From the NCBI GenBank assembly GCA_009760855.2, contig WPIO01000005.1, positions 8,404,001-8,468,000 on the forward strand: a stretch of 64,000 nt of DNA, read 5' to 3'. A program made the translations under genes and the position numbers. Under the pieces are notes generated by a model. The model saw nothing but the letters and a program-made list of their open reading frames with translations. It did not search any database and was not told where the DNA came from. Positions 43,801 to 49,639 of the stretch are shown one piece after another; positions within the stretch are counted from its first letter, which is position 1, and each line of letters starts with the position of its first letter. This stretch comes from Cristatella mucedo (Eukaryota > Bryozoa > Phylactolaemata > Cristatellidae).

Positions 43801-45890
43801 GAGCCTCTCTAAGTGCATAGTTTCTGCATGCATAATCTCTTCATCTGGACAAAATCTTCCAAATCGACGGGTTTTCGCCGGCGTTTCTGCACAATCTCCT
43901 CTCGGGAAGTTAAGCTTTCGAGCTCATGCTCATTTGGAGGCTGAGCGTGTTGTTCGTTGTGACAAGGCGAACCCTATTTATACTAGAGAAAAAAACATAT
44001 GATAGCTGCGCACAAATTGGTCATACACTGTAAAAATTTATCGTGCACTGGTATTCGTTTTTCTTCAGTCTTTGACAGATTTCTGAGAACGGTAAGTAAG
44101 GGAGCCCTACCTAGGACGTCGCATAATAAGAAGTTGTCGAGATGTGTGCATGCACTTCCGACAGTTAGTCCTAAAATCCGCAAAGACCAAGTTGAAGTGA
44201 CTTTACGCCTTTACAGCACAATTAAAAGCCTAAGTGGCTTCTGATGCATGCATTGCAATCTACAGATTTCATCTCGAGCAAAAAATTGGAAGCGAGTAGC
44301 ATAGCTGAGCAATGAGACCTGTCGAGAAAATGAGTAGCAAGGGAAGTGACAGCGCACAAAGACTGCTACTGAATGTGCCACTGTCGGCATCGGAAGGGCC
44401 GGAACTTGTGGTGCAGGAACTTCTGAAGCGACATTAAAAGTCAACAAGCTGCAGAGCACCAGCCTCTGTCGGCAGCAGTTTTCAAGCTAAGGTTGAAACA
44501 GCTGATTTAATGTGCGTAGAAGACCCAAGGGCACGAAGAGGCTGATACTGGTGCTGCCGTTCAGAGAGGAATGAAGGAGCCAATCCATTGAGGACCTCGC
44601 GGGTCAGAGAAAGATTCTCTCTGCACCTGTTATTTGACGAGAGCGCCATCGTAGTTCCTTCAGAGACGAAAATGAAGGCGCTAAATAAGAAATATGTTCT
44701 AAACAATTAGCTTATGTTCATGTAGAACTTTCGTGAACTTACTAATCAACCTTACGGATTGAGCTAACTGATTGAGTTAACTGCGATGCAACATTGAAGA
44801 GTGCTTGCCTTCTTTATTACCGTTCAACCGTTAACTGATTTATAAACCTCATTTACACAGCGACAGACGAGCCGTTACTGTTATCACCATCGCAAGCAGT
44901 GGGCAATATAGGATACAATATAGCCTACTGCAGGACGAAAACCCGCGACCTGGGTCGTAAAGAGCGAGCACCGTACCCCTGGGCTAAGATCTAGGCTCCC
45001 TTAAAGACACAAGGCAATCAAGCGTAATTGAAGGACCCAGTTTTAGTGGGAAACTGCATGCGCAAGTTTTTATGCCGCAAAGATTTGGCAGCATGATGTA
45101 AATTGCCAAGGCATCCAACTGTCCAATCCTAGATTGGCGTTACGTCCCACCCGGCTAATCAGTTGGCCAGTGCAGCCTGCAACGATTAATGATTGATCGT
45201 CTTGCTTGCCCACAGGTGGAACTGCAGTAAAGTCGCATCCACTCCGCAATTGCATGAACGCTATGCGCCCGATATACCGTACCTGGCCCCCAAGCGACAA
45301 GGGCATCGACACTTTACAATACTGTCCGGTGAATGACAAATTCCCATTTCCGTTTGACGTTACCGCCATGCATTCGTCAAAGTCTCCCGGCCAATAGAGG
45401 TTACCTTCCAGCAGGCCGTCTTGCGGCTTACCATAGGCATCGACCACTGATAAAGAAAAGAAGAATGGTTGGCGTGAGCTTGCTGTTGCAGGATGTGAGA
45501 GCGCCAGCCAAGGAGGCGGGCTAGATTTAGCTTGAGCTAGATTTACTTACTTCTCGAGGCCCACGGTTCGCGCAGACTCTTAAGCGCGTACACCGCCTGC
45601 GTGCCGCACAAGGCGAGGGATTCTGGCAAGGCAGGACCGCGAAGAAAGTCATCGGCGATGCCGAGCACTGACGGCCCTCCGGCGGCGGCTCCGGCGAGAG
45701 GCCTGGCGAGATTAAGCATTCTTTGGTGCTCTTTCGCTACGCCGGAGAGAGCCAATTTCTGCATGGCGTGGGCGCTGAGGTACGGCGAATCCCTTGGCGT
45801 CCACGCCTTTGGTGGTTGCGCTGCAGCGACGGCGAAGACGCCAATCTGAAGCACCGCATAGCCGAAAAAGGCTATAGCAGCTTGCCCCAT
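10689..45890 (-). CDS. Gene B: NRF-6-like membrane acyltransferase, 35 kb, transposon-rich introns
   Basis: This is the gene span, from ATG at 45888-45890 to TGA at 10689-10691. Proposed exons in coding order are 45551-45890, 45283-45446, 35684-35777, 35218-35506, 33753-33923, 32259-32317 (tentative), 30282-30335, 27229-27330, 26778-26955, 25850-25941 (doubtful), 25365-25478, 23382-23511, 19747-19942, 13947-14089 and 10689-10820. Together they make about 750 residues, normal for the family. The order is signal peptide, extracellular NRF domain with cysteines, first membrane helix, then the acyltransferase-3 core beginning at [19 protein letters not shown]. Two expected pieces are not found: the NRF-domain exon with the CxPxxC motif (between 35778 and 45282) and the membrane exon carrying the W-Y-L-A-x-D-x-Q type motif (between 25479 and 26777). 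One junction is out of phase. The gene may be intact with diverged exons, or may be decaying. Confidence 0.8.
11600..11875 (+). repeat. Unclassified dispersed repeat X, copy 2
   Basis: Inverted relative to copy 1 at 4205-4400, with the same blocks plus an extra segment around 11800-11850. It lies in the last intron of gene B. Confidence 0.6.
12030..12700 (-). other. Unassigned open region in the last intron of gene B
   Basis: The minus strand carries a 147-residue open frame at 12254-12697. A second open stretch lies below an acceptor-like AATTTCACAG near 12218, with a product including [20 protein letters not shown]. It is richer in G+C than the flanks. Pro- and Arg-rich segments ([20 protein letters not shown]) could be a gag-like remnant, but nothing is recognised. 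No function is proposed. Confidence 0.25.
12830..12935 (+). repeat. GTGGGCGTGGGT repeat Y, copy 1
   Basis: Two GGGTGGGCGTGGGT units are separated by a TGTGATCTTAT spacer, beside complementary ACCC blocks. The same arrangement recurs at 38985-39075. Confidence 0.6.
13018..13300 (-). mobile_element. L2 family A 3' fragment
   Basis: A diverged copy of the family 3' end with TAA/TAC-rich tail, CACTTTCTAGGGACTTTACA and the AGCATGCACAGTGTCAGCA block. Confidence 0.65.
13947..14089 (-). CDS. Gene B exon: [13 protein letters not shown] motif
   Basis: The acceptor is CTTACAG and the donor AATG/GTAAGG. It encodes [20 protein letters not shown], then HPMILIM. It is the same length (143 nt) and phase as the gene A counterpart. 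Confidence 0.9.
15110..17070 (+). mobile_element. L2-type LINE family A, longest copy in the window
   Basis: About 2 kb of frame-shifted ORF2. In order: a pre-RT segment ([14 protein letters not shown]); [40 protein letters not shown]; a Y-to-N change in the catalytic box (NADDT); [25 protein letters not shown]-like and [16 protein letters not shown] segments; and [14 protein letters not shown]. The 3' end is GAGTTCTCTTAGGGCGCTAT with an ATT-rich tail. Inactive through stops and frameshifts. The clade is inferred from remembered L2/CR1-group RT motifs. Confidence 0.85.
17078..17445 (+). mobile_element. L2 family A 3' fragment, adjacent to the previous copy
   Basis: It restarts at the tail-end coding (LPRTNLK-like, then PKAWNSL decayed to MLPKHGTHY), followed by AGAGATTCAGCTCTCTGAGG and a TTA-rich tail. 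A separate insertion in the same orientation. Confidence 0.7.
17606..17702 (-). mobile_element. L2 family A 3' stub
   Basis: (TAA)n tail plus GCCCTCAGAGAACTCAATC and GGCGCTTTACATTTGCTGCA; only the last ~90 bp of the element. Confidence 0.75.
17876..18400 (-). mobile_element. L2 family A 3' fragment
   Basis: The minus-strand 3' end is at 17876 (TAATATTACTTTTATAGCACCC), extending through the GAGTTCCAGGCTTTGGGAGC block into decayed RT-tail coding. Confidence 0.75.
18401..19746. other. Gene B intron, no feature recognised
   Basis: Part of the 14090-19746 intron. No exon or known repeat could be supported here. Confidence 0.4.
19747..19942 (-). CDS. Gene B exon: SVLYGPYEV and AFEAAAYN motifs
   Basis: The acceptor is TACTTTCAG and the donor GGAG/GTAAGT. 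It encodes [20 protein letters not shown], then [20 protein letters not shown] and GWVIFACST. It is 196 nt long, starts in phase 0 and ends with one base, as in gene A. Confidence 0.88.
20940..21111 (+). mobile_element. hAT-type MITE resembling SPIN
   Basis: Terminal inverted repeats are CAGCGGTTCTCAACC at 20940-20954 and GGTTGAGAACCACTG at 21097-21111. Internal blocks TTTGTGGTCGAACGACC, TTTCACAGGGTTCGCC, AATAATTTTATGGTTGGGG and CACGGCATTAGGAAGG match my memory of the SPIN (SPACE INVADERS) non-autonomous hAT family. Flanks TCTCAGAC and CCGCAGAC could be a decayed 8-bp target duplication (6 of 8). No transposase is encoded. It lies in an intron of gene B. Confidence 0.85.
21320..21985 (+). mobile_element. 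L2 family A 3' half
   Basis: Frame-shifted ORF2 C-terminus: [60 protein letters not shown], ending in GAGTTCTCCGAGAGTGCTAT and an AT-rich tail. Confidence 0.85.
21990..23381. other. Gene B intron, no feature recognised
   Basis: A 72-residue open frame at 22960-23178 (+) has no recognisable similarity or codon evidence. Nothing else is supported. Confidence 0.4.
23382..23511 (-). CDS. Gene B exon: [20 protein letters not shown]
   Basis: The acceptor is TACTTACAG and the donor GGCCG/GTAAGC. It encodes [20 protein letters not shown] and a short helix ending before MTGKSPLRP. This is the family's YYxKPxxRxxPYxxGxLLGY element. It joins in frame to exons on both sides. Confidence 0.88.
23588..23640. 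repeat. GAA/GAC trinucleotide run
   Basis: Short GAAGAAGAAG tract turning into GACGACGACG just upstream (on the minus strand) of the gene B exon at 23382-23511; the poly-Glu/Asp and poly-Phe frames are artefacts. Confidence 0.8.
24108..24230 (+). mobile_element. SINE family A copy 2 (5'-truncated)
   Basis: It starts inside the tRNA-like head (CGCCCCGACCAAGGTCTGAC), keeps the B box GTGGGCTCGAGCCCCG, and has the full L2-like tail ending TATAAATGAATTATATAT. Confidence 0.8.
25365..25478 (-). CDS. Gene B exon: hydrophobic membrane segment
   Basis: The acceptor is AATTTTTCAG and the donor AAAC/GTGAGT. It encodes [20 protein letters not shown], then [17 protein letters not shown]. It is the counterpart of gene A exon 228-356, starting with one base and ending with two. 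Confidence 0.78.
25666..25772. repeat. (TATG)n microsatellite
   Basis: About 27 uninterrupted TATG units in a gene B intron. Confidence 0.97.
25850..25941 (-). CDS. Candidate gene B exon, not homologous to the expected one
   Basis: A long polypyrimidine tract ending in CCATTAG and a perfect GTAAGT donor flank 92 nt that are open only in the frame needed here (phase 0 in, two bases out). The product, beginning [19 protein letters not shown], is basic and polar. The family has a membrane segment with a W-Y-L-A-x-D-x-Q motif at this place. It could be an alternative exon, a chance pair of splice sites, or part of something else. Confidence 0.3.
26778..26955 (-). CDS. Gene B exon: [10 protein letters not shown] and [15 protein letters not shown]
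   Basis: The acceptor is ATTTTCAG and the donor TTTCG/GTACGT. It encodes [25 protein letters not shown], and [20 protein letters not shown]. The [11 protein letters not shown] motif is among the best conserved in the family. It ends in phase 0. Confidence 0.88.
27229..27330 (-). CDS. Gene B exon: [20 protein letters not shown]
   Basis: The acceptor is ACTTTCAG and the donor CTAAG/GTTAGT. It encodes [19 protein letters not shown], then [15 protein letters not shown]: a membrane helix followed by the HRYLRLTAPYA junction shared across the family. Phases match both neighbours. Confidence 0.85.
28845..28945 (-). mobile_element. L2 family A 3' stub
   Basis: AATAATAATGCACTTG followed by GCGCCCTCAGAGAACTCAAT and GGCGCTTTACATTTGCTGCA; only the 3' terminus is present. 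Confidence 0.75.
28950..30281. other. Gene B intron, no feature recognised
   Basis: AT-rich sequence with no supported exon or repeat. Confidence 0.4.
30282..30335 (-). CDS. Gene B exon: [18 protein letters not shown]
   Basis: It encodes [17 protein letters not shown], a diagnostic family block (VNGT...VDxFFFLSG). The donor is CTAAG/GTAAGT. I placed the acceptor at ACAAG/T before 30335 so that the Phe-Gln is kept and the join to the neighbouring exon is in frame; TTTTCAG just downstream (start 30328) is the alternative. Confidence 0.8.
30735..30900 (+). mobile_element. SINE family B copy b
   Basis: tRNA-like head (GCTCGCTCTTTACGGCCGAG, B box GGTTAGAATCC), then CAGGGGCAATCCTTAATAGCC, the decayed TGGTGATAGCC region, CTTCTGCAGCTATTCAAATG and AGTCTGCTAAATCA. 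Confidence 0.7.
32259..32317 (-). CDS. Gene B exon, tentative linker exon
   Basis: It has a strong acceptor (CATTCTTTTCCGCAG) and a donor GAAAG/GTAAGG. In the frame that joins correctly to the next exon it encodes [16 protein letters not shown], a plausible link between GHTY and FQFMVNGT. Its start is phase 0 whereas the upstream exon ends with one spare base, so the join is out by one base. Confidence 0.4.
32985..33200 (+). mobile_element. L2-like LINE family B 3' end
   Basis: It contains GGCTACAGAATGCATACCGA, AAGCCACTTGGCT, GGAGTTATAGATGAAGGTAC and a tail drifting into ATTACATTACATTA. It matches the 3' ends at 47070 and 48745. Confidence 0.7.
33753..33923 (-). CDS. Gene B exon: [10 protein letters not shown]...[16 protein letters not shown]
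   Basis: The acceptor is CCATTGCAG and the donor CGCAG/GTATGT. It carries [18 protein letters not shown] and [19 protein letters not shown], the start of the acyltransferase-3 core. The conserved Arg and the His of GHT, thought to matter for catalysis in this fold, are both present. Confidence 0.88.
33985..34060 (-). mobile_element. L2 family A 3' stub, diverged
   Basis: AATAATAATAAACGTGTACAGCGCC followed by TTTCTAGGCACTTCAAT; a very short terminal fragment. Confidence 0.5.
34061..35030. other. Gene B intron, no feature recognised
   Basis: No exon or classified repeat supported. Confidence 0.4.
35035..35105 (-). mobile_element. L2 family A 3' stub
   Basis: ATTATTAGCATCTTTGTATAGCGCCCTCAG followed by TCTATGGGCACTTTAAG; terminal ~70 bp only. 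Confidence 0.6.
35218..35506 (-). CDS. Gene B exon: first membrane helix and cytoplasmic linker
   Basis: It encodes [20 protein letters not shown], the family's helix ending in GTxYE/D, then a polar linker to RVRVGG. The donor GGGAG/GTGAGA joins to the next exon as [20 protein letters not shown], restoring the conserved L-x-x-F-S-V-x-x-N-G-K-K-L. The acceptor is placed at CTGAG/CACG, less certain than the donor. Confidence 0.7.
35684..35777 (-). CDS. Gene B exon: end of NRF domain
   Basis: The acceptor is TCTTTTTTTAG and the donor CTGT/GTAAGT. It encodes [12 protein letters not shown] followed by a segment ending EPSSRLYC, with a cysteine where the family has its last extracellular cysteine. 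It joins in phase 0 to the next exon. Identification rests on position and phase rather than strong motif identity. Confidence 0.55.
35815..35890 (-). mobile_element. L2 family A 3' stub, diverged
   Basis: AATTTGCATAGCACCCTTAG with the downstream TTTAACATATGCTAC portion of the element's end. Confidence 0.5.
35891..37090. other. Gene B intron, nothing assigned
   Basis: A short open segment on the minus strand at about 36720-36845 follows an acceptor-like ATTTCAG but lacks a usable donor. The missing NRF-domain exon could be here or further right; I could not identify it. Confidence 0.3.
37095..37350 (-). mobile_element. L2 family A fragment without tail
   Basis: Decayed equivalent of the GAGTTCCAGGCTTTGGGAGC block and ORF2 C-terminus, abutting the tail of the next element. 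Confidence 0.5.
37363..38400 (-). mobile_element. L2 family A, about 1 kb
   Basis: The 3' tail is at 37363 (AATAATACGTTTGATATAGC) and the RT core upstream includes [20 protein letters not shown], the G-VPQGS-x-L-x-P box. The catalytic YADD region is not intact. Confidence 0.75.
38985..39075 (+). repeat. GTGGGCGTGGGT repeat Y, copy 2
   Basis: GGGTGGGCGTGGGTGGCGT, then TGTGATCTTCTTATG, then a second GTGGGCGTGAGTGG; upstream ACCCATACCCACCCATA. Same order and orientation as 12830-12935. Confidence 0.6.
39290..39465 (+). mobile_element. SINE family B copy c
   Basis: The best preserved copy. tRNA-like head with A-box region TTTGATAGCCCAGAATGTAA and B box GGGTTCGAGTCCT, then GTGGGGCAATCCTGTATTGCC, GCGGTGGTGATAGCC, CTCTTCTGCCTCTATACAAA and CGAGGCTGTTAAATCAGCTA. 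The A and B boxes suggest RNA polymerase III transcription. Confidence 0.8.
39600..40110 (-). other. Unassigned open, relatively G+C-rich segment
   Basis: On the minus strand a reading including [20 protein letters not shown] continues open for over 100 residues; the plus strand is also open. It could be an exon of an unknown gene or a transposon piece. It does not match the NRF family, although it lies in a gene B intron. No function proposed. Confidence 0.25.
40810..40945 (+). mobile_element. SINE family A copy 3
   Basis: A diverged head (TTTGGCACTTGGGTTAGATT for the A-box region), B box AGGTCGAGCCCTG, then GAAGCGCCTGGATAGAGATT and an L2-like tail. Confidence 0.65.
40946..42289. other. Gene B intron, nothing assigned
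   Basis: The segment 40980-41310 is G+C-rich and open for 125 codons on the plus strand ([20 protein letters not shown]) and also open on the minus strand, but I recognise no family. Confidence 0.3.
42290..43060 (+). mobile_element. L2 family A, internally deleted
   Basis: Decayed RT with [34 protein letters not shown], then a jump to the FKKELQ region and a 3' end AGATTAAAATTCTCTGAGGG with an ATT-rich tail. Confidence 0.7.
43368..43510 (+). mobile_element. SINE family A copy 4
   Basis: GTCGAGCTGGTTGGGCCCAG, TGGTTAACGTGCTCGCCCC, a weak B box, then GAAGCGCCTGAATAGAGATT and GAGTTCTCCTAAAGTGCTAT. Confidence 0.75.
43511..44465. other. Gene B intron, nothing assigned
   Basis: No supported exon or repeat. 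Confidence 0.35.
44470..44690 (-). mobile_element. L2-like LINE family B fragment
   Basis: Encodes [20 protein letters not shown] followed by [14 protein letters not shown], the ORF2 C-terminal region of this group. Confidence 0.65.
44870..44995 (-). mobile_element. SINE family B copy d
   Basis: Minus strand: GGTACGGTGCTCGCTCTTTA for the head, a decayed B box, CAGTAGGCTATATTGTATCC, and GCTTGCGATGGTGATAACAG. Confidence 0.6.
45283..45446 (-). CDS. Gene B exon 2: NRF domain core
   Basis: The acceptor is TTTATCAG and the donor CCAG/GTACGG. It encodes [20 protein letters not shown], then DFDECMAV and [15 protein letters not shown]. These are the DAxGKP, GNxxWxGxxxEC and GQYC elements of the extracellular NRF domain. 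The frame stays open past the donor to 45070, but that part lacks family similarity. Confidence 0.8.
45551..45890 (-). CDS. Gene B exon 1: signal peptide and start of NRF domain
   Basis: I chose the ATG at 45890 because it opens a typical signal peptide ([19 protein letters not shown], then AVAAAQ). An upstream in-frame Met exists at 46049 but would put 53 residues ahead of the signal. The exon ends in [19 protein letters not shown] and a donor AGAA/GTAAGT. Joined to exon 2 it reads ASR-MVDAYGKP, matching the family's DAxGKP motif. Confidence 0.75.
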
Positions 45891-47065
45891 GGCTGGCTTG
45901 ACAGAGATGCTGAGCTTCCGGAAAACAAGGTTAGAGTAGCAAAGATAGCTGCCGCGGCTAGTGCAGATGCTCAGATTTGCCCAGCGACGAACGCCTGCCG
46001 ATAACAAGAGATCTGCTGATACAGGTGAGAGGTGCGCGATAGCGGCCAAGGTGCATGGTCTGCATGAAACTGGACTGCTTTTGTCCTCCTATCTCGGGCT
46101 GTCGCCGCCAGCCGAGGGCCTGCTTAGCCAACCGCCTCCGTATAAGCTGAGCTCGATCGTGCTCCGATTCTGCTCGCACTGTGCATCTATACTAACCCTG
46201 TTACTTTTTTTGCAGCCGAAGCAGAGCCATTCGCCACGTGACAGGTTGAACTACAAACAATTTTAAGCAGGACAGACAGCAGAACTGGTGAGCATTCGCA
46301 TTTGCTTATAATAGCTGAGCATCGCCAGTAACTGATGAGAACCGCACTTGCATCATCTCAAGGTTTTTCGGAAAGCATTTTTATGTTATGCCACGACACT
46401 AGAAAACCGATTAGTCATCTCCAGAAACGAATATAGGGAAACAACTCAAGTCCCACACAACATTTTGCTTGGCTGAATGAAACTAGTCCTTTGTAGTTGA
46501 TAATCAGCGAGAGGTTTAATTGTCATGTCAAGGGATGAAGCAAATAACTGCCGCTTATCAGCATTGTGAGAGAGCGCTCACTGGAGAGGCCTCGAATAAT
46601 TAGTGGTGTCAATCCGTGGGCACCTTAAGCAGTGGCATGCTGTCGAGCAGTCTCGCGGCGAGGTCAATTGGTCACAATGAAGGGATCGACGATTCTGCAG
46701 AGCTCTGTAGCTATGCATGTCCTTAATGAAAGTCGCAGCTGCCGCCATATTTAACTACGTCTCGCTAATTTGCATGGCTCCCTATCGGCAACGTATTGCA
46801 TATCAATATCCATTGGTTATTCATTATCATGCAGTGAATCCGAATGCATCTAGATACAGATGTTCAAATCTCAGCTTTCTTCCTTTATCAGCCTAGGCAT
46901 TAAAAAAAGACATCCGTCACTTTTTAACCTTAGTATTTACTAACGCAATCAAAATCGACAGTGTAGTAAAGGCGTCAAGTTGATTTCAATAGTCTTAACT
47001 GAAAAAACCTACATAATCTTTGTAGTATTATTTTAGGAAATATAGCTTAAGGGAGCTGTTGGCAG
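45891..47065. other. Upstream region of gene B
   Basis: Expected to hold the 5' UTR and promoter of gene B. No clear TATA box was seen; a CACGTG E-box-like site lies near 46236. The sequence 45900-46200 is relatively G+C-rich and open on both strands, without family similarity. Confidence 0.3.
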
Positions 47066-47069
47066 GGAC

Positions 47070-47580
47070 TAATCAGACATGTTAAGAAAATCGAGAGAGC
47101 AAGTTCTTACGCTGACCCACAAGGCCCGCCACGGCTTGGCTCATTCGTACCTAGCTGAACTGCTGCATCAGTTTCAGCCTGTTCACGCCATCAGGTCCTG
47201 TGTGGACAATAAATTAGCTGTTCCATTCCTCCGCTTAAAGACCGTTGGCGACAGATGCTTCAGCTCTGCAGGTCCTAGACTGTGGAACTCGCTTCCACGA
47301 TTCTTACGCAACGACAACTACTCTCCTGCTGCCGACTATGGCTCATCATTTTCAGCGGTCCTGAGCTGCTACTTCCATGCTACTCACTACCTCAACTGCT
47401 CTCCCGACTCTGCTATGCTTCCCACTTTCTCTTTGTTGCGTGAGACGAAGTCTTTTGGCTACCGAATGCGTACCGAAAGCCACTTAGGCTGTTAGTGCGC
47501 TATATAAAACTCTCCTGCGTAACACCCACATGAACTTTATGACTTTGTGGAGTTGCAGACGGAGATACAGAGTCGCTGTT
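47070..47580 (+). mobile_element. L2-like LINE family B, best 3' copy
   Basis: A 138-residue open frame reads LTLTHKARHGLAHSYLAELL, then AVPFLRLKTVGDRCFSSAGP and RLWNSLPRFLR, the usual ORF2 C-terminus of L2/CR1-group LINEs. The 3' UTR has GCTATATAAAACTCTCCTGC and TGTGGAGTTGCAGACGGAGA. 5'-truncated. Confidence 0.8.
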
Positions 47581-47584
47581 CGTG

Positions 47585-48740
47585 AGTGGTAATCGCTAGT
47601 AAGCGGCTATAGGGTCTATGCATGTCTAAAAAGTATTAAATCTGAGGCCGGAATGCAGTAAGCTAATCGGGGTACCTAAGCTGTTGTGTCGAGTTTCACT
47701 GTAGATTTTGAGACACGGGAGAAAGCTCACGTTGATAGCCAGTTACTCCATTGCTGTTGAAGACAGTTATCAGAGCTATGGATGTTTAAATGCCTGGTTA
47801 AGGTAAATGCATCTTCTTTGAGCTGCTTGTTCGAGCTAATGTCGGTATTCCTGCGTTTATTGCTACTACCTCAGCTGGTCAGCAGCAGTAATTTAAAGTC
47901 GATGGGCTTAGGTAATATTCGAAGCTCGCCCGCTTCGAGAAGCACCGCACTGAGCTCTTTGCTATAGGCCTTCTCCAGTCTACACGTAAAAGCTATGGCA
48001 CGCTGTTGTAGCATTTGGTGCCGGAATTGTGGAATAGCTGCAAAGCAACCTTAACAGTTATCTTGAGCCAGTATCGTTGCTAATAAATACAATGTCAAAT
48101 ATTGTACTGGAAATGTGGATTACATAATTTGCCAGATAAAGATGGGAACTTGCTTCAATATCGAGCGCTACAATGTTAAAGAAGCTGCCGGAAGAAGCTG
48201 AAATATTTATTTATTTGAAAGGTAAATATCCTGATAAAATTGTACTCATTAAGGTGCAGAGCCTAAATACGGTTGGGAATATTTTAAGTCAGCATTGTGG
48301 TCAATTTACTGTAGATGAATTCGGAATAATTTACCGGAGCGAAACGTAAACGACGGAAGACTGGCAGAGAAGCGGCAATTACAGCATTTCAGAATAAGAG
48401 TTTCAATAAAATGGAGAAGAAGAAAGAGGTACGCTGATGTCTGAGAAAAAGTTTGAATACAATTCCGCTAACGTCGTAACCGCAGTAGGTTGAAAGAGTA
48501 CTGAGACCCAAGCGAGACTGGATATTGATAGTGGAGTAATGGCGAGAGTAGGATTGGGCTCCATGTGGTTTAGCTGGTAAATTTCTTGGGCACTAATACA
48601 TCTAATAAAACACGGGTGCAAGTCAAAATTGTAGTACAGTGTAGTAAAATCAAATAACTCTACTCACAGCCTGAGAAGCACTATTTTTGGCGGTACAGGA
48701 AAGCGATCAAAGAAGGGCTATTGCAGTTCGGTTTCCTGTT
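47585..48740. other. Intergenic stretch, nothing assigned
   Basis: No exon or repeat supported. Confidence 0.4.
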
Positions 48741-48744
48741 ACAT

Positions 48745-49045
48745 CAGCATACGACAACTACTCTCCTATTGCCTACTACAGCTCATCCTTTTCAGGTGGT
48801 CCTGAGCTGCTACTTACACACTAATCACTACCTCAAATGCTCTTCTGACTCTGCTATGTTTCCCACTTTCTCTTTGTTGCGTGAGATGGTCTGTTGGCTA
48901 CCGAATGAGTACCGAAAGCCGCTTAGGCTGTGAGTGCACTATACAAAACTCTGCTGAGTAACACCCACATAGTCTTTTTTACGTTTGTGGAGTTACAGAT
49001 GGAGATAAATTACATTACATTACATTAAATTACATTACATTACAT
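48745..49045 (+). mobile_element. L2-like LINE family B 3' end
   Basis: Parallel to 47300-47580: GAGCTGCTACTTACACACTA, CGAAAGCCGCTTAGGCTGTG, GTGGAGTTACAGATGGAGAT and then an (ATTAC)n tail. Confidence 0.78.
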
Positions 49046-49639
49046 TCCCTAACGACGTGAATATTTAAAAGACCAACCTTATTATTTGTGTTGTAGCAAC
49101 CGTAGTCGGCTGTCGTTAGTGCTATACGACTGCTAGAGTCAGTATTCTCAAAGCTTTGGGTTATTAATGTATATGTATATAAAAATACAAAAAAGCATAC
49201 ATGTTACATATCCCTAACAATGAAAGCGAGAAACTCCGCAAGTTGCAAAATGGCGGCACACCGATCTTGGCCAGCTAATTAGAGCTCAGCGTTCCAGCTG
49301 CAGAAGTACGAGGCGCTAGCCAATCGGAGCACAGCTGTTCTGAGTGGCAGACGACTGGAGTTCCTGTTCGAGATAACATCTAACTTGACGCAAGCTTTAC
49401 AATTTGCAAGAGATTTAAGATTTTTTTGTAAGATTTACACGTAAGCGAGTACACAGGCTTACTTGACAACTTCTCCCACATACCCTCACTATCCTCTCAC
49501 CTTGACGTAAACGCAACTCCACGTTCCTCGTCCAATGCCCGCTCGGCCCCTTAATCTATTCATCCACGACGGTACTAAATATCTTCGCAACATACATCAC
49601 ACGTCGTCGTTAGAAGAACTCCTCCTCCTTCGCATCTAA

